From NCBI GenBank assembly GCA_041396685.1, contig JAWKYD010000003.1:371981-435980 (forward strand): 64,000 bases of DNA, in the 5' to 3' direction. Origin of the DNA: JAUIAI01 sp041396685 (GTDB taxonomy: Bacteria > Pseudomonadota > Gammaproteobacteria > Burkholderiales > Burkholderiaceae_E). A program made the translations under genes and the position numbers. Positions 1-8,872 of this stretch are shown here, piece after piece (positions within the stretch are counted from its first letter, which is position 1; each line of letters opens with the position of its first letter). A model generated the notes under the pieces. It did no database searches and was not told the DNA's origin. It saw only the letters and a list, made by a program, of their open reading frames with translations.

Positions 1-66
1 GTCGAGCAGAGAGCAAAGCGCGGCGCGGTGGCCGTCGTTCTCGAGGCTGAGTCGGGTAATTTTCAT
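1..66 (-). CDS. 5' end of an unidentified gene (partial)
   Basis: On the minus strand an ATG at 66 opens a frame that stays open to the window edge, giving 22 codons that begin MKITRLSLENDG. A -10-like TATACT lies upstream at 83-88 on the same strand, which fits a start here, but no strong ribosome binding site is visible. The fragment is too short to assign a family. It is divergent from the MATE gene. Confidence 0.4.
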   Translation of the reverse strand, partial: MKITRLSLENDGHRAALCSLLD

Positions 67-175
67 GGCGGGATTCCGGTTCAGTATAGCGGCGGGCCGG
101 TCGGCTCGCCGGCTGCCCCTGGTGCACTCAGGGAAGCGGGCACAATGTCGGAATCTCCCGACTGCCCGCCAATCC

Positions 176-1558
176 ATGGCACGCCACACCCGACCCGCTG
201 CCGGCGTGACCGCCGCCGTTCCGCCCGGCTGGTTGGGTACCTTGTTGCGTCTGGCGGTGCCGGCCACGCTCGGCTCGCTGATCCAGTCGGCGATCTTTTT
301 CGCCGAGGCCGGCTTTCTCGCACGCGGCGGCGCGCAGGCCCTGGCCGGCGTGGCGGTGGCGTTCCCGCTGGTCATGCTGACCATGATGTTGTCGACCGGC
401 GCGGTCGGCGGCGCAGTGGCGGGCTCGACCGCGCGCGCCCTGGGCGCGCGCGATGCCGATGGCGCGTCGGCCGTGTTGTTGTCGGCCGTCGGTCTGGCGG
501 TTTTCTTCTGGGCCTTGTTCGGTGTCCTGATCTGGGTGTTCGGCGAGGCGTTCTTTGCCTGGGCCGGCGCGCGCGATGTCGCGCTCGAGGGCGCGGTCGC
601 CTACGCCCGCACCTTTTTCGCCGGCGGCTTGCTGGTCTGGCTGTTCAACATGCTGGGCAGTGTCCTGCGCGGCTCGGGCGACATGAAGGGGCCGGCGTGG
701 GCAATTGCGCTGGTGTTGCTCAGTTATCTGGCCTGGATGGGGCTGACATTCGATGTGCGGGCCGACGTGGTCGGTGCGCTGCGCGCCGATGCGCGCGGCC
801 TGTTATTCGCATACCTCGTCGGCCTGTCGTGCGTGGTGTGGATGCTGCTGCGACCCGGGCAGGCGGTTCGCCCGCGGGCGCCGCGCCGCGCCGATCTGGC
901 AGTCGCCATGCGGGTGCTGCGCCAGGGGGTGATCGCCGGGGCGCAGACCGTGTTCATGATCGCCTATTCACTGATGGCCACGGCCCTGATGGCCACCCTC
1001 GGACGCCCGTGGCTTGCCGGCTACGGCGTGGCCGTGCGTCTCGAGTTGCTGCTGGTGCCGCTGATCTTCGGCATCGGCGGCTCGCTGATCGCACTGGTTG
1101 GCGCCCGGGTCGGGGCGGGCGAACGCGCACAGGCTATCGCGCTCGCCTGGCGGGGCGGCTGGCTGACCATGGGCTTGCTGAGCACGCTGGGCATCGTTCT
1201 GTCGTTCTGGCCGATGCTCTGGTGCGGGCCGGTCAGCAGCGGCCCCGAGGTGGCGGGCCACTGCGCACAGGCACTCGGCGTGCTCGCGCCGTTCTATGGT
1301 TGGTTCGGTTTGGGCCTTTGCCTGTATTTCGCCAGCCAGGGCTTGAACACCCTGGTCTGGCCGGTGGTCGGGGCCATGATCCGCTTCGTCATCGTGGCGG
1401 CGGTCGTCATCGGCGGTTTCGATGCCGTGGGGCAGGCCGGCCCATCCCTCGCCTGGATCGCGGTCGCGATGACCAGCTACGGTGTTTTCGTGGCCCTGGC
1501 ACTGTGGCTCGGGCCGTGGCGCGCGCCGCGCACCCCAGAGAGAATCGCGCATGAGTGA
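176..1558 (+). CDS. MATE family efflux transporter
   Basis: This is a hydrophobic protein of 460 residues with about 12 predicted membrane segments in two halves, the arrangement of MATE exporters. These use Na+ or H+ gradients to expel cationic drugs or metabolites across the inner membrane. The N-terminal half runs from a motif-like PATLGSLIQSAIFF through RGSGDMKGP, and the second half restarts near RVLRQGVIAGAQTVFM. The frame is open from 65, but the arginine-rich leader there does not look like a MATE N-terminus, so the ATG at 176 is preferred. The stop overlaps the start of the next gene by 8 bases, so the two are probably cotranscribed. The substrate is unknown. Confidence 0.85.
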   Translation: MARHTRPAAGVTAAVPPGWLGTLLRLAVPATLGSLIQSAIFFAEAGFLARGGAQALAGVAVAFPLVMLTMMLSTGAVGGAVAGSTARALGARDADGASAVLLSAVGLAVFFWALFGVLIWVFGEAFFAWAGARDVALEGAVAYARTFFAGGLLVWLFNMLGSVLRGSGDMKGPAWAIALVLLSYLAWMGLTFDVRADVVGALRADARGLLFAYLVGLSCVVWMLLRPGQAVRPRAPRRADLAVAMRVLRQGVIAGAQTVFMIAYSLMATALMATLGRPWLAGYGVAVRLELLLVPLIFGIGGSLIALVGARVGAGERAQAIALAWRGGWLTMGLLSTLGIVLSFWPMLWCGPVSSGPEVAGHCAQALGVLAPFYGWFGLGLCLYFASQGLNTLVWPVVGAMIRFVIVAAVVIGGFDAVGQAGPSLAWIAVAMTSYGVFVALALWLGPWRAPRTPERIAHE

Positions 1559-2360
1559 GCAGGCTCCGTGGTATCACGCGCAGGCGGACGAGGTCGCTTT
1601 GTTCGAGGCCGCCTATGCCGCGCGCATGCCGGTGATGCTGGTCGGTCCGACCGGCTGCGGCAAGACCCGCTTCGTCGAGCACATGGCGTGGCGGATCGCG
1701 CGCGAGCGCGGCCGTCCGCCTCTCGAGCCGTCGCTGATCACGATCGCCTGCCACGACGATCTGGGCGCGGCCGATCTGGTCGGCCGTCACCTGCTCGAAG
1801 ACGGCCATACCGTGTGGGCCGACGGGCCACTGACGCGGGCGGCGCGCAGCGGCGCGATCTGCTATCTCGACGAGGTCGTGGAGGCGCGGCGCGACACCAT
1901 CGTGGTCATTCACGCGCTGACCGATCATCGCCGCCTGTTGCCGATCGAACGCACCGGTGAGCTGCTGCCGGCCCACCCGGACTTCCTGCTGGTGGTGTCG
2001 TACAACCCCGGCTATCAGAGCGTGCTCAAGGACATGAAACCGTCGACCCGGCAGCGCTTCATGACGCTTGCCTTCGACTATCCGGCGCCCGAGCACGAGG
2101 CATTGATCATTGCGCACGAATCGGGTGTCGACGAAGCCCTCGCGCGGGCCCTGGCCCGCCTGGCCGCATCCGCCCGACGACTCGAACAAGGGCCCGAGCA
2201 GCCGCCGGTCAGTACCCGGCTGCTGGTGCATGCGGCGCAACTGATGGTGCGCGGCATCGACGCGCGCCGCGCCTGCGAGGCTGCGCTGGTGCGCACGGTG
2301 GGTGACGACGAAGCGATGCGCCAGGCACTGCGCGATCTGGTCGAGACCTGTCTGCCGTGA
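1551..2360 (+). CDS. cbbQ: CbbQ/NirQ/NorQ family AAA+ ATPase
   Basis: A MoxR-type AAA+ ATPase of 269 residues. Walker A GPTGCGKT is at residues 32-39 and Walker B CYLDE at 104-108, followed by the YNPGYQ segment and the STRQRF arginine-finger region typical of CbbQ/NorQ. Family members work with a VWA-domain partner (CbbO/NorD) to remodel and activate Rubisco or nitric oxide reductase. The ATG at 1551 is chosen because it gives the usual short N-terminus and overlaps the MATE stop. The stop overlaps the GTG of cbbO in a GTGA junction, so the two are translationally coupled. No cbbLS or norCB genes lie in the window, so the client is unknown and the symbol denotes family only. Confidence 0.85.
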   Translation: MSEQAPWYHAQADEVALFEAAYAARMPVMLVGPTGCGKTRFVEHMAWRIARERGRPPLEPSLITIACHDDLGAADLVGRHLLEDGHTVWADGPLTRAARSGAICYLDEVVEARRDTIVVIHALTDHRRLLPIERTGELLPAHPDFLLVVSYNPGYQSVLKDMKPSTRQRFMTLAFDYPAPEHEALIIAHESGVDEALARALARLAASARRLEQGPEQPPVSTRLLVHAAQLMVRGIDARRACEAALVRTVGDDEAMRQALRDLVETCLP

Positions 2361-4654
2361 ACGATGGTGCCGCCGACGAAGCGCTGCGTCGGCTGGCGCA
2401 GGCCTTGGCCGGCCGTCCCGTGCGGTGGTGGCGACCGGCTACCTGGCCGACGGAGCCGGGCACAGACGACGACCTGCAGACCGGGCCGGCCGGCGGCGAA
2501 CCACAGACCAGCGCGGCCCGCGGTGACCGCGGTGTTTCCGAACCGCTTGCCCTGCCGGTGCCTCTGCCCCGCTTTGGACCCTACCGCAATGCGCGAGCGT
2601 CGCGACGCTGGCACCGCCTGCGCATGATCTCGGTCGGCCGGCATCGTGATCCATGGGCGTGCGCTCTGAGCGCCGATCCATTCCGCAACGACGGCCCGAT
2701 GTGGACGGACCCGCTCGTGCCCGGGCGGGACACACGTCTGCACGATCGCTCGGCTACCGCGTCCACTGCCGCGTCACCAACCGCGTCACCAACCGCGTCA
2801 CCAACCGCGTCACCTTGGCGCGAGGCGATGCTGCGACACGGCGGCCCGACGCCGGGTGGCGGCACGGTCGGCGTCGCGACGCGGCTTGCGCGTGCGCTTG
2901 CCGCCGTCGATCTCGATGCTCACGTTGCGGCGGCGTTTCCCGGTGCTCTGCCGGATCTGCTTCGATGGCGACGAATCCAGCGCCGGCTGGCCAGCCGGGA
3001 CGCGGCCGCCGCATCGCGATCGACGACCTCGTCTGCGGACGAGGACCGTGCGATCGCGTTGATCGCGGCGGCAACGCGAGGCTTCGTTCTGCCAGTCGAA
3101 TCGCGTCGGTCGCGCCTCGGCGTGGGAGGCCCGGGCCGTGGTCGGGTCGGTGGGGCGGTACCCGCTCTCCTTGCGATTCAGTCGGACGACATTGGCACGC
3201 AGGCCGCAAGCGGGTGGAATCGCCCGCTCGCGCGCCTGATCACGGTTGCGAGATGGCTGTCACGCGCGGCGGCCGAACCGTGGCAGGAGCGGGCGTCGTC
3301 GTCGTTGATGCGCGCGGTCCGTGTCGGTTGGCGGGTGCTCGCGCACCACGGGTTGGTCGCCTCGCCATGGCCGTTGTCTGCGATGCTCGAGCTAAGCGAC
3401 CTTCTCGGCGGTGATCGCGAGTCGATGCCCGGCCGCAGCCCGTCTGCTGGCATGCGCTCGCGGCCCGGCGGTGGCCGGCGCAAGTCAGAGGCCGCCAATG
3501 GCCGCGATTCGGCATCGGAGCCGCGATCCTCGGCCGGCGAGGGCGATGCCGCGGCGGGTACTGCGCCGACGACTCGCGCGAGCGGCTCTTCTCGGCAACG
3601 GTCCGGCACGGATCGGCAAGCAGATGATCGCCAGGGCGCCGGCCGCTTCCCGGTCGACGAATGGGACTACCGCTCGCGACTGACATTGCCAGCCCACTGC
3701 CTGGTGCACGAGCAGGTGTTGGCGGGCGCCGATCTGCACGTGCTGACGCAACTGCGGCGCCGGCGCCCGGGGCTGATCGCGGCCGTACGGCGCGCATTCC
3801 TGCAGGCACCGGCGTTCGGTCGCAGCGTCGGCCTGCCGCAGGCCGATGGCGACTGGCTCGATATCGACGCCGCACGCGAAGCCTTCATCGACGCCCGCCG
3901 CGGCCGGCCAGGTGACGACCGCGTCTATCGGCGGCGGATGCCCGGCAGTCGCGATCTGGCGATCGCGTTGCTGCTCGACATGAGTGCCTCGACCGACTGC
4001 CCGGTGCCAGGCCAGGGCGATGCGCCCGCACCGGCAGCCGGCAATGCGGCCGAGCCCGAGGACGACTTTCCGCTGGCATGGGCCGGCCCGGACGCCCTGA
4101 CCGAGCCGCGGCCGCCCGTGCGCCGGGTCATCGACGTCGCCAAGGACGCACTGGTGCTGTGCGGTGCGGCGCTGGCCGAACTCGGCGATCCGTTCGCCAT
4201 CTATGGTTTCTCGGGCTCGGGTCGGGCGCGGGTGGATTTCTATGTCGCCAAACCGTTTGCCGCGCGCGCCGGGGCGCGCCACTGGGCGGCGATCGCGGCC
4301 ATGCAGCCGCGCCAATACACGCGCATGGGTGCGGCGATCCGCCATGCCTGTTGGCGCCTGCGCCGCGAGCCGGCCGCACGGCGGGCGCTGCTGATCGTGT
4401 CCGACGGCTATCCGCAGGACAGTGACTACGGGCCCGATCGCCGCGACGAGCGCTACGGCGTGGAAGACACCGCCCATGCGTTGCTCGAGGCGGCGCGGCA
4501 GGGCATCCGCGCAGTGTGCCTGACCGTGGATCCGGCGGGACACGACTACCTGAGCCGGATGCTGCCCGCCGATGCCTATCGGGTCATTGCCGACGTCGAA
4601 GATCTACCGCTCGCACTCGCCGAGGCTGGCGCGATGCTCCGGACTGTGCGCTGA
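2357..4654 (+). CDS. cbbO: CbbO/NorD-like protein with C-terminal von Willebrand factor A domain
   Basis: A protein of 765 residues that starts at a GTG overlapping the cbbQ stop. The C-terminal third is a VWA domain with a MIDAS motif DMSAS at residues 541-545, preceded by the segment VDEWDY...YRSRLTLPAHC found in CbbO/NorD proteins. The middle is a long arginine-, serine- and aspartate-rich linker. An ASPT repeat near residues 138-152 comes from a 12-base tandem repeat at 2771-2814. With CbbQ it should form a hetero-oligomeric activase in which the VWA domain contacts the client enzyme through the metal site. Rubisco and nitric oxide reductase are the two known client types, and neither gene is nearby. 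Confidence 0.8.
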   Translation: MNDGAADEALRRLAQALAGRPVRWWRPATWPTEPGTDDDLQTGPAGGEPQTSAARGDRGVSEPLALPVPLPRFGPYRNARASRRWHRLRMISVGRHRDPWACALSADPFRNDGPMWTDPLVPGRDTRLHDRSATASTAASPTASPTASPTASPWREAMLRHGGPTPGGGTVGVATRLARALAAVDLDAHVAAAFPGALPDLLRWRRIQRRLASRDAAAASRSTTSSADEDRAIALIAAATRGFVLPVESRRSRLGVGGPGRGRVGGAVPALLAIQSDDIGTQAASGWNRPLARLITVARWLSRAAAEPWQERASSSLMRAVRVGWRVLAHHGLVASPWPLSAMLELSDLLGGDRESMPGRSPSAGMRSRPGGGRRKSEAANGRDSASEPRSSAGEGDAAAGTAPTTRASGSSRQRSGTDRQADDRQGAGRFPVDEWDYRSRLTLPAHCLVHEQVLAGADLHVLTQLRRRRPGLIAAVRRAFLQAPAFGRSVGLPQADGDWLDIDAAREAFIDARRGRPGDDRVYRRRMPGSRDLAIALLLDMSASTDCPVPGQGDAPAPAAGNAAEPEDDFPLAWAGPDALTEPRPPVRRVIDVAKDALVLCGAALAELGDPFAIYGFSGSGRARVDFYVAKPFAARAGARHWAAIAAMQPRQYTRMGAAIRHACWRLRREPAARRALLIVSDGYPQDSDYGPDRRDERYGVEDTAHALLEAARQGIRAVCLTVDPAGHDYLSRMLPADAYRVIADVEDLPLALAEAGAMLRTVR
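2771..2814 (+). repeat. 12-bp tandem repeat inside cbbO
   Basis: The unit GCGTCACCAACC occurs in 3.7 perfect copies. It encodes an in-frame ASPT repeat in the linker of the CbbO-like protein. Perfect copies suggest recent slippage expansion, so copy number probably varies among relatives. Confidence 0.85.
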
Positions 4655-4753
4655 CGCACGGCCGTCGTCTCACGATCCGGGGGGCCGGCGGCCAGGCGCG
4701 CGGCTCGGGCAGCGGATGCCGCCAGCGCGCGCCGAACCACGACCCGCCCGTGT

Positions 4754-5971
4754 TCAGCTCTTCAGGCGATGAGCGCCCAGGCGCAGTCGCAGCGCGTTGA
4801 GCTTGATGAAGCCGCCGGCATCGGCCTGGTTGTAGGCGCCGCCGTCGTCATCGAACGTGGCGATCGCCGTGTTGAACAGCGAGTCGTCGGAGCGGCGGCC
4901 GTCGACGATGACATTGCCCTTGTACAGCCGCAGCCGCACGACGCCGTTGACCGGCGCCTGGGTGGTGTCGATGAGCGTCTGCAGCGCGAGTCGTTCGGGC
5001 GAAAACCAGTAGCCGTTGTAGATCAGCTTGGCGTAGCGCGGCATCAGATCGTCTTTGAGGTGGGCAACCTCGCGATCGAGCGTGATCGACTCGATCGCGC
5101 GGTGCGCGCGCAGCAGGATCGTGCCGCCCGGCGTTTCGTAACAGCCGCGCGATTTCATGCCGACGTAACGGTTCTCGACCAGATCGAGCCGGCCGATACC
5201 GTGTTTGCCGCCCAGCCGGTTGAGTTCGGACAGCATCTCGTGCGGCGCCAGCGCCTTGCCATCGAGTGCGACCGGGTCGCCGCGCGCGAAGGTGATCTCG
5301 ATGATCTCGGCCTCGTCGGGCGCCTGTTCGGGGGCGACCGTCATGCGCCACATGCCCTCGGCCGGCGGCGCGGCATCCGGGTCTTCGAGCACGCCGCCCT
5401 CATAGGAGATGTGCAGCAGGTTGGCGTCCATCGAGAACGGCGCCGGGCCGGCGCGTTTCTTGAAGTCGACCGGGATGCCGTGCCGGTCGGCGTAGTCCAT
5501 CAGTTTCTCGCGGCTGAGGAGATCCCACTCGCGCCAGGGCGCGATCACCTTGACTTCGGGCATCAGCGCGTAGGCGCCGAGTTCGAAGCGCACCTGATCG
5601 TTGCCCTTGCCGGTGGCGCCGTGCGAGATGGCATCGGCATTTTCGGCCTGCGCGATCTCGATCAGACGTTTGGCGATCAACGGGCGGGCGATCGAGGTAC
5701 CGAGCAGGTATTCGCCTTCGTAGACCGTATTGGCGCGAAACATCGGGAACACATAGTCGCGCACGAAGGTTTCGCGCAGGTCTTCGATGTGGATGCTCTT
5801 GACGCCGGCCGCCTTGGCCTTGGCGCGCGCCGGCTCGAGTTCCTCGCCCTGGCCGATGTCGGCCGTGAACGTGACGACTTCACAGCCGTACTTGTCCTGC
5901 AGCCATTTGAGGATCACCGAGGTGTCGAGACCGCCCGAGTAGGCGAGGACCACTTTCTTGATTTCAGACAT
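4754..5971 (-). CDS. argG: Argininosuccinate synthase
   Basis: A 405-residue enzyme that joins citrulline and aspartate with ATP to make argininosuccinate in arginine synthesis. The ATP pyrophosphatase P-loop SGGLDTS is at residues 12-18. Other family segments include GATGKGNDQVRFE, SRGCYETPGG and YNGYWFSPER. Length is typical of the family. The ATG at 5971 gives the canonical N-terminus MSEIKKVVLAYSGG; the open frame continues further upstream, but that part is antisense to the MFS gene. A perfect -10 box lies about 43 bases upstream of the start. argF is about 8 kb away in the same orientation. Confidence 0.97.
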   Translation of the reverse strand: MSEIKKVVLAYSGGLDTSVILKWLQDKYGCEVVTFTADIGQGEELEPARAKAKAAGVKSIHIEDLRETFVRDYVFPMFRANTVYEGEYLLGTSIARPLIAKRLIEIAQAENADAISHGATGKGNDQVRFELGAYALMPEVKVIAPWREWDLLSREKLMDYADRHGIPVDFKKRAGPAPFSMDANLLHISYEGGVLEDPDAAPPAEGMWRMTVAPEQAPDEAEIIEITFARGDPVALDGKALAPHEMLSELNRLGGKHGIGRLDLVENRYVGMKSRGCYETPGGTILLRAHRAIESITLDREVAHLKDDLMPRYAKLIYNGYWFSPERLALQTLIDTTQAPVNGVVRLRLYKGNVIVDGRRSDDSLFNTAIATFDDDGGAYNQADAGGFIKLNALRLRLGAHRLKS

Positions 5972-6013
5972 TGCGCGCGCCACCGACTTGGCAGGGGATC
6001 GGAAAAACCCGAC

Positions 6014-6019
6014 ATTATA
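6014..6019 (-). promoter_or_regulatory. Candidate -10 box for argG
   Basis: Read on the minus strand this is a perfect TATAAT, 43 bases before the argG ATG. No good -35 hexamer is obvious at 16-18 bases. It sits in the short gap between argG and the divergent MFS gene. Confidence 0.55.
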
Positions 6020-6043
6020 GGGCGCGCGGGTTCGACCGGCACG

Positions 6044-7444
6044 ATGCGGCGGTCTTGTCCGGCGTTGCGTCGCCGACTCTTTCCTGGCAGCGCCGCGTTC
6101 GAACCTCTTCACCCCGGGCCCCGGGCTTCGTCCGATGCCCAGGCCGGCTCTCCGTCTTTTCATCGCCACTTGTCCGAATCCCACGCCTCGCTCTTCGCGC
6201 ACCGCGATTTCATGTTGTTCGTGGGGCTGCGCGTTCTCAGCAATGTGGGCTACCACATGCAGACCGTCGCCGTCGGCTGGTTGATGTTCGAACTGACCGG
6301 CGATCCGCTCGACCTTGGTTTGGTCGGGCTGGTGCAGTTCGTGCCCAGCGTGCTGCTGGTGCTGGTCGTCGGACAGGTGGCCGATCGCTTCGACCGGCGC
6401 AAGGTCGTGTTGGTGGCCCGTCTGGCGATGGGGCTCGCGGCTGCGCTGCTGTCGTGGGCGCTGGCATCGGGCAATCACGCCCCGGGTCTGCTGCTCGGCT
6501 TCGTGTTCTGGATCGGTGTCGTGCAGGCCTTTCACATGCCGACCGCACAGGCTGTGACGCCAACTCTGGTGCCGCCGGTGTTGCTGGCCAGGGCGATCGC
6601 GCTGTCGTCGATGGGCTTTCGCGGTTCGGTGATCATCGGGCCCATGATCGGTGGCTTCCTGATCCTGGCCGGCGGCTGGGTGGTGTTCGCGGTCGGTGCG
6701 CTCATCCAACTGCTGGCGGCGCTGTTCGTCATGCAGGTGAAAATCGCACGGCCGACGCGGCTGCGTGATCCGGTCAGCCGTGACACGCTGTGGGCCGGCT
6801 TTCGCTTCATTCGCGAGCGTCCGGTGGTCCTGGGCGCGATGTCGCTCGATTTGTTCATGGTGTTGCTGGGTGGCGCGACCGCGCTGATGCCCATATTCGC
6901 CAGCGAGATCCTGCAGGCCGGCCCGTCGGGTCTGGGCCTGATGCGGGCCGCGCCCGGCGTCGGTTCTGTGCTGATGGCATTGTGGCTGCTGCGCAATCCG
7001 CTCGAGCGGCGCGTCGGGCGGCTGATGTTCATTGCCTGCGGCATCTATGGGCTTTGTACGATCGCCTTCGGGCTGTCCCCGAATCTGCCGTTCGCGCTCG
7101 TGGTGCTGACCATACTCGGCGCCGCCGACATGATCAATGTCGTGATCCGCCAGTCGATCGTGCAACTCGACACCCCCGACGAGATGCGCGGCCGGGTGGC
7201 GTCGGTCAACGTGGTCGCGATCGGCGCGTCGATCCGCCTGGGCGAATTCGAATCGGGCGTGACCGCCTCGTGGTGGGGCGCGATTCCGGCGACCGTGGTC
7301 GGCGGCTTCGGCACGCTCGCGGTGGCGGTCTTGTGGATGCGATGGTTCCCGGCCTTGTGGCGTCGCGAGCGTCTGGTGGCCGGTGAGGACGCCGCCGTGC
7401 AAGACCAGAGCGGCAAGGCCCGGCAATCGGGGATCCCGAGCTGA
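6044..7444 (+). CDS. MFS transporter (EntS-like, MFS_3 family)
   Basis: An inner-membrane exporter-type major facilitator with about 12 membrane segments. The segment GQVADRFDRRKVV is the cytoplasmic loop 2-3 signature of the superfamily, and DEMRGRVASVNVV in the C-terminal half is characteristic of the EntS/MFS_3 group of siderophore or drug exporters. The start is uncertain: ATG at 6044 gives 466 residues with a hydrophilic leader, while TTG at 6170 or ATG at 6212 gives a protein beginning just before the first helix (AHRDFMLFVGLR). The C-terminus ends in a short polar tail. It is divergent from argG. The substrate cannot be told from sequence. Confidence 0.8.
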   Translation: MRRSCPALRRRLFPGSAAFEPLHPGPRASSDAQAGSPSFHRHLSESHASLFAHRDFMLFVGLRVLSNVGYHMQTVAVGWLMFELTGDPLDLGLVGLVQFVPSVLLVLVVGQVADRFDRRKVVLVARLAMGLAAALLSWALASGNHAPGLLLGFVFWIGVVQAFHMPTAQAVTPTLVPPVLLARAIALSSMGFRGSVIIGPMIGGFLILAGGWVVFAVGALIQLLAALFVMQVKIARPTRLRDPVSRDTLWAGFRFIRERPVVLGAMSLDLFMVLLGGATALMPIFASEILQAGPSGLGLMRAAPGVGSVLMALWLLRNPLERRVGRLMFIACGIYGLCTIAFGLSPNLPFALVVLTILGAADMINVVIRQSIVQLDTPDEMRGRVASVNVVAIGASIRLGEFESGVTASWWGAIPATVVGGFGTLAVAVLWMRWFPALWRRERLVAGEDAAVQDQSGKARQSGIPS

Positions 7445-7606
7445 AGACCCCTCTCGGGCCCGCCAACCGGCGGGTGCTTCGGTTGGGGGCCGATTTGCAG
7501 CTCTGAGTTCGTGGCCCGCTATATTCGGAAGTCAGTCGTGGCCCCACCGGAAACGCCTTGGCCACAGGCCCGATGAAACATCCGCTGCCATCGCAGGAGA
7601 CCCAAC

Positions 7607-8614
7607 ATGACCATGACCATCACGCGACTCGGTTCGAGCAATCTGCGTGTCTCGCGCCTGTGCCTGGGCACGATGATGTTCGGCGATCAGACCGACGCCC
7701 GCGAGGCCGCCGCGATCATGGCCGATGCGCGTGCTCAGGGCGTCAATTTCGTCGATACCGCCGACGTCTACACGCGCGGGGCATCCGAGCGCATGATCGC
7801 GCCCCTGATCAAGCCCGAGCGCGACTGGTGGGTGCTGGCCACCAAGCTTGCCAATCGCATGTCGGATGCACCCAATGACACCGGCTATTCGCGCCGCTGG
7901 ATGGTCCGGGCGGTCGAGGACAGCCTGCGCCGGCTCGATACCGACTATCTCGATATCCTCTATCTGCATCGCGACCACGAGCATGACTCGCTCGAGGAGG
8001 CCGTGCGCACGATGGGCGACCTGATCCGCGACGGCAAGATCCGCTATTGGGGCCTGTCCAATTTTCGCGGATGGCGGATCGCCGAGGTGGCGCGCCTGGC
8101 CGATGCATTGAACGTGCCGCGTCCGAGCGTCTGTCAGCCGTACTACAACCTGCTCAACCGGATGCCCGAGGTGGAGATCCTGCCGGCCTGCCGCCACTAC
8201 GGCCTGGGCGTCGTGCCCTACAGCCCGATCGCGCGTGGCGTGCTGACCGGCAAATACCGTGCGGGGCAAGCGCCGGGCGAGGGCACACGGGCGGCGCGTG
8301 GCGACAAACGCATGATGCAGACCGAGTGGCGCGACGAGTCGTTGCAGGTGGCCGAAGCCCTTGCAGCGCACGCCGCCGACCGTGGCGTGAGTCTGCTCGA
8401 GTTCTCGGTCGCCTGGGTGCTGGCCAACCCGATCGTCAGCGCGGTGATCGCCGGGCCGCGTACGCTCGAGCAGTGGCAGTCGTATGCCGGCGCGCTGAAC
8501 ATGAGCTGGGCCGCCGCCGACGAGGCCGCGGTCGATGCGCTGGTCGTGCCGGGCCACGCCTCCACGCCCGGCTACAACGATCCCCAGTATCCGTTTTTCG
8601 GTCGGCCGGTCTGA
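7607..8614 (+). CDS. Aldo/keto reductase
   Basis: A cytoplasmic NADPH-dependent oxidoreductase of 335 residues with a TIM-barrel fold. The catalytic tetrad of the superfamily is visible as Asp and Tyr in FVDTADVYTRG, Lys in VLATKLANRM and His in LYLHRDHEHD. The cofactor-binding segments GLSNF and VVPYSPIARGVLTGKY are also present. An AGGAGA ribosome binding site sits 7 bases before the ATG. It resembles YajO/Tas-type reductases acting on small aldehydes or ketones. It stands alone between the MFS gene and an aminotransferase, so the physiological substrate is unknown. Confidence 0.9.
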   Translation: MTMTITRLGSSNLRVSRLCLGTMMFGDQTDAREAAAIMADARAQGVNFVDTADVYTRGASERMIAPLIKPERDWWVLATKLANRMSDAPNDTGYSRRWMVRAVEDSLRRLDTDYLDILYLHRDHEHDSLEEAVRTMGDLIRDGKIRYWGLSNFRGWRIAEVARLADALNVPRPSVCQPYYNLLNRMPEVEILPACRHYGLGVVPYSPIARGVLTGKYRAGQAPGEGTRAARGDKRMMQTEWRDESLQVAEALAAHAADRGVSLLEFSVAWVLANPIVSAVIAGPRTLEQWQSYAGALNMSWAAADEAAVDALVVPGHASTPGYNDPQYPFFGRPV

Positions 8615-8728
8615 GCCGTCCTGTCCGGGTGCGATTCGCCTCGGGCCGTATCCTGCGCGCCGACGCCGCGCTGCGGGCGTGCGGCCCGACCGCGCCGTCG
8701 CTCGGGCCCGTCGGGGGGGCTTCACCGG

Positions 8729-8805
8729 CCCGCTTCCGCGAGCGATTCGTGGGCCCTCGTCGGCGAGCGATCTATCGACCCGCTTTCGCGAGCGATTCGT
8801 AGGCC
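8729..8805. repeat. Pair of 27-bp direct repeats, 50 bp apart
   Basis: Two near-identical 27-base copies at 8729-8755 and 8779-8805 differ at two positions; each contains CGCGAGCGATTCGT. Between them is a partial echo, GGCGAGCGAT. They lie in the 258-base gap between the convergent aldo/keto reductase and aminotransferase genes. No function is evident. Confidence 0.7.
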
Positions 8806-8872
8806 TGCGAGGTCTTCAGCCTGCCAGCCCGTATATCTCTACCTCAATACGCGAATCGGTGAGTCATGCGGG

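Noticed and set aside
4769..6043. Upstream extension of the MFS frame across argG
   Set aside because: It is entirely antisense to argG and has no transporter features; the MFS protein starts at or after 6044.
7459..7474. Hairpin CCCGCC-AACC-GGCGGG as a terminator of the MFS gene
   Set aside because: The stem is only 6 bp and has no following T run, so it is not convincing.
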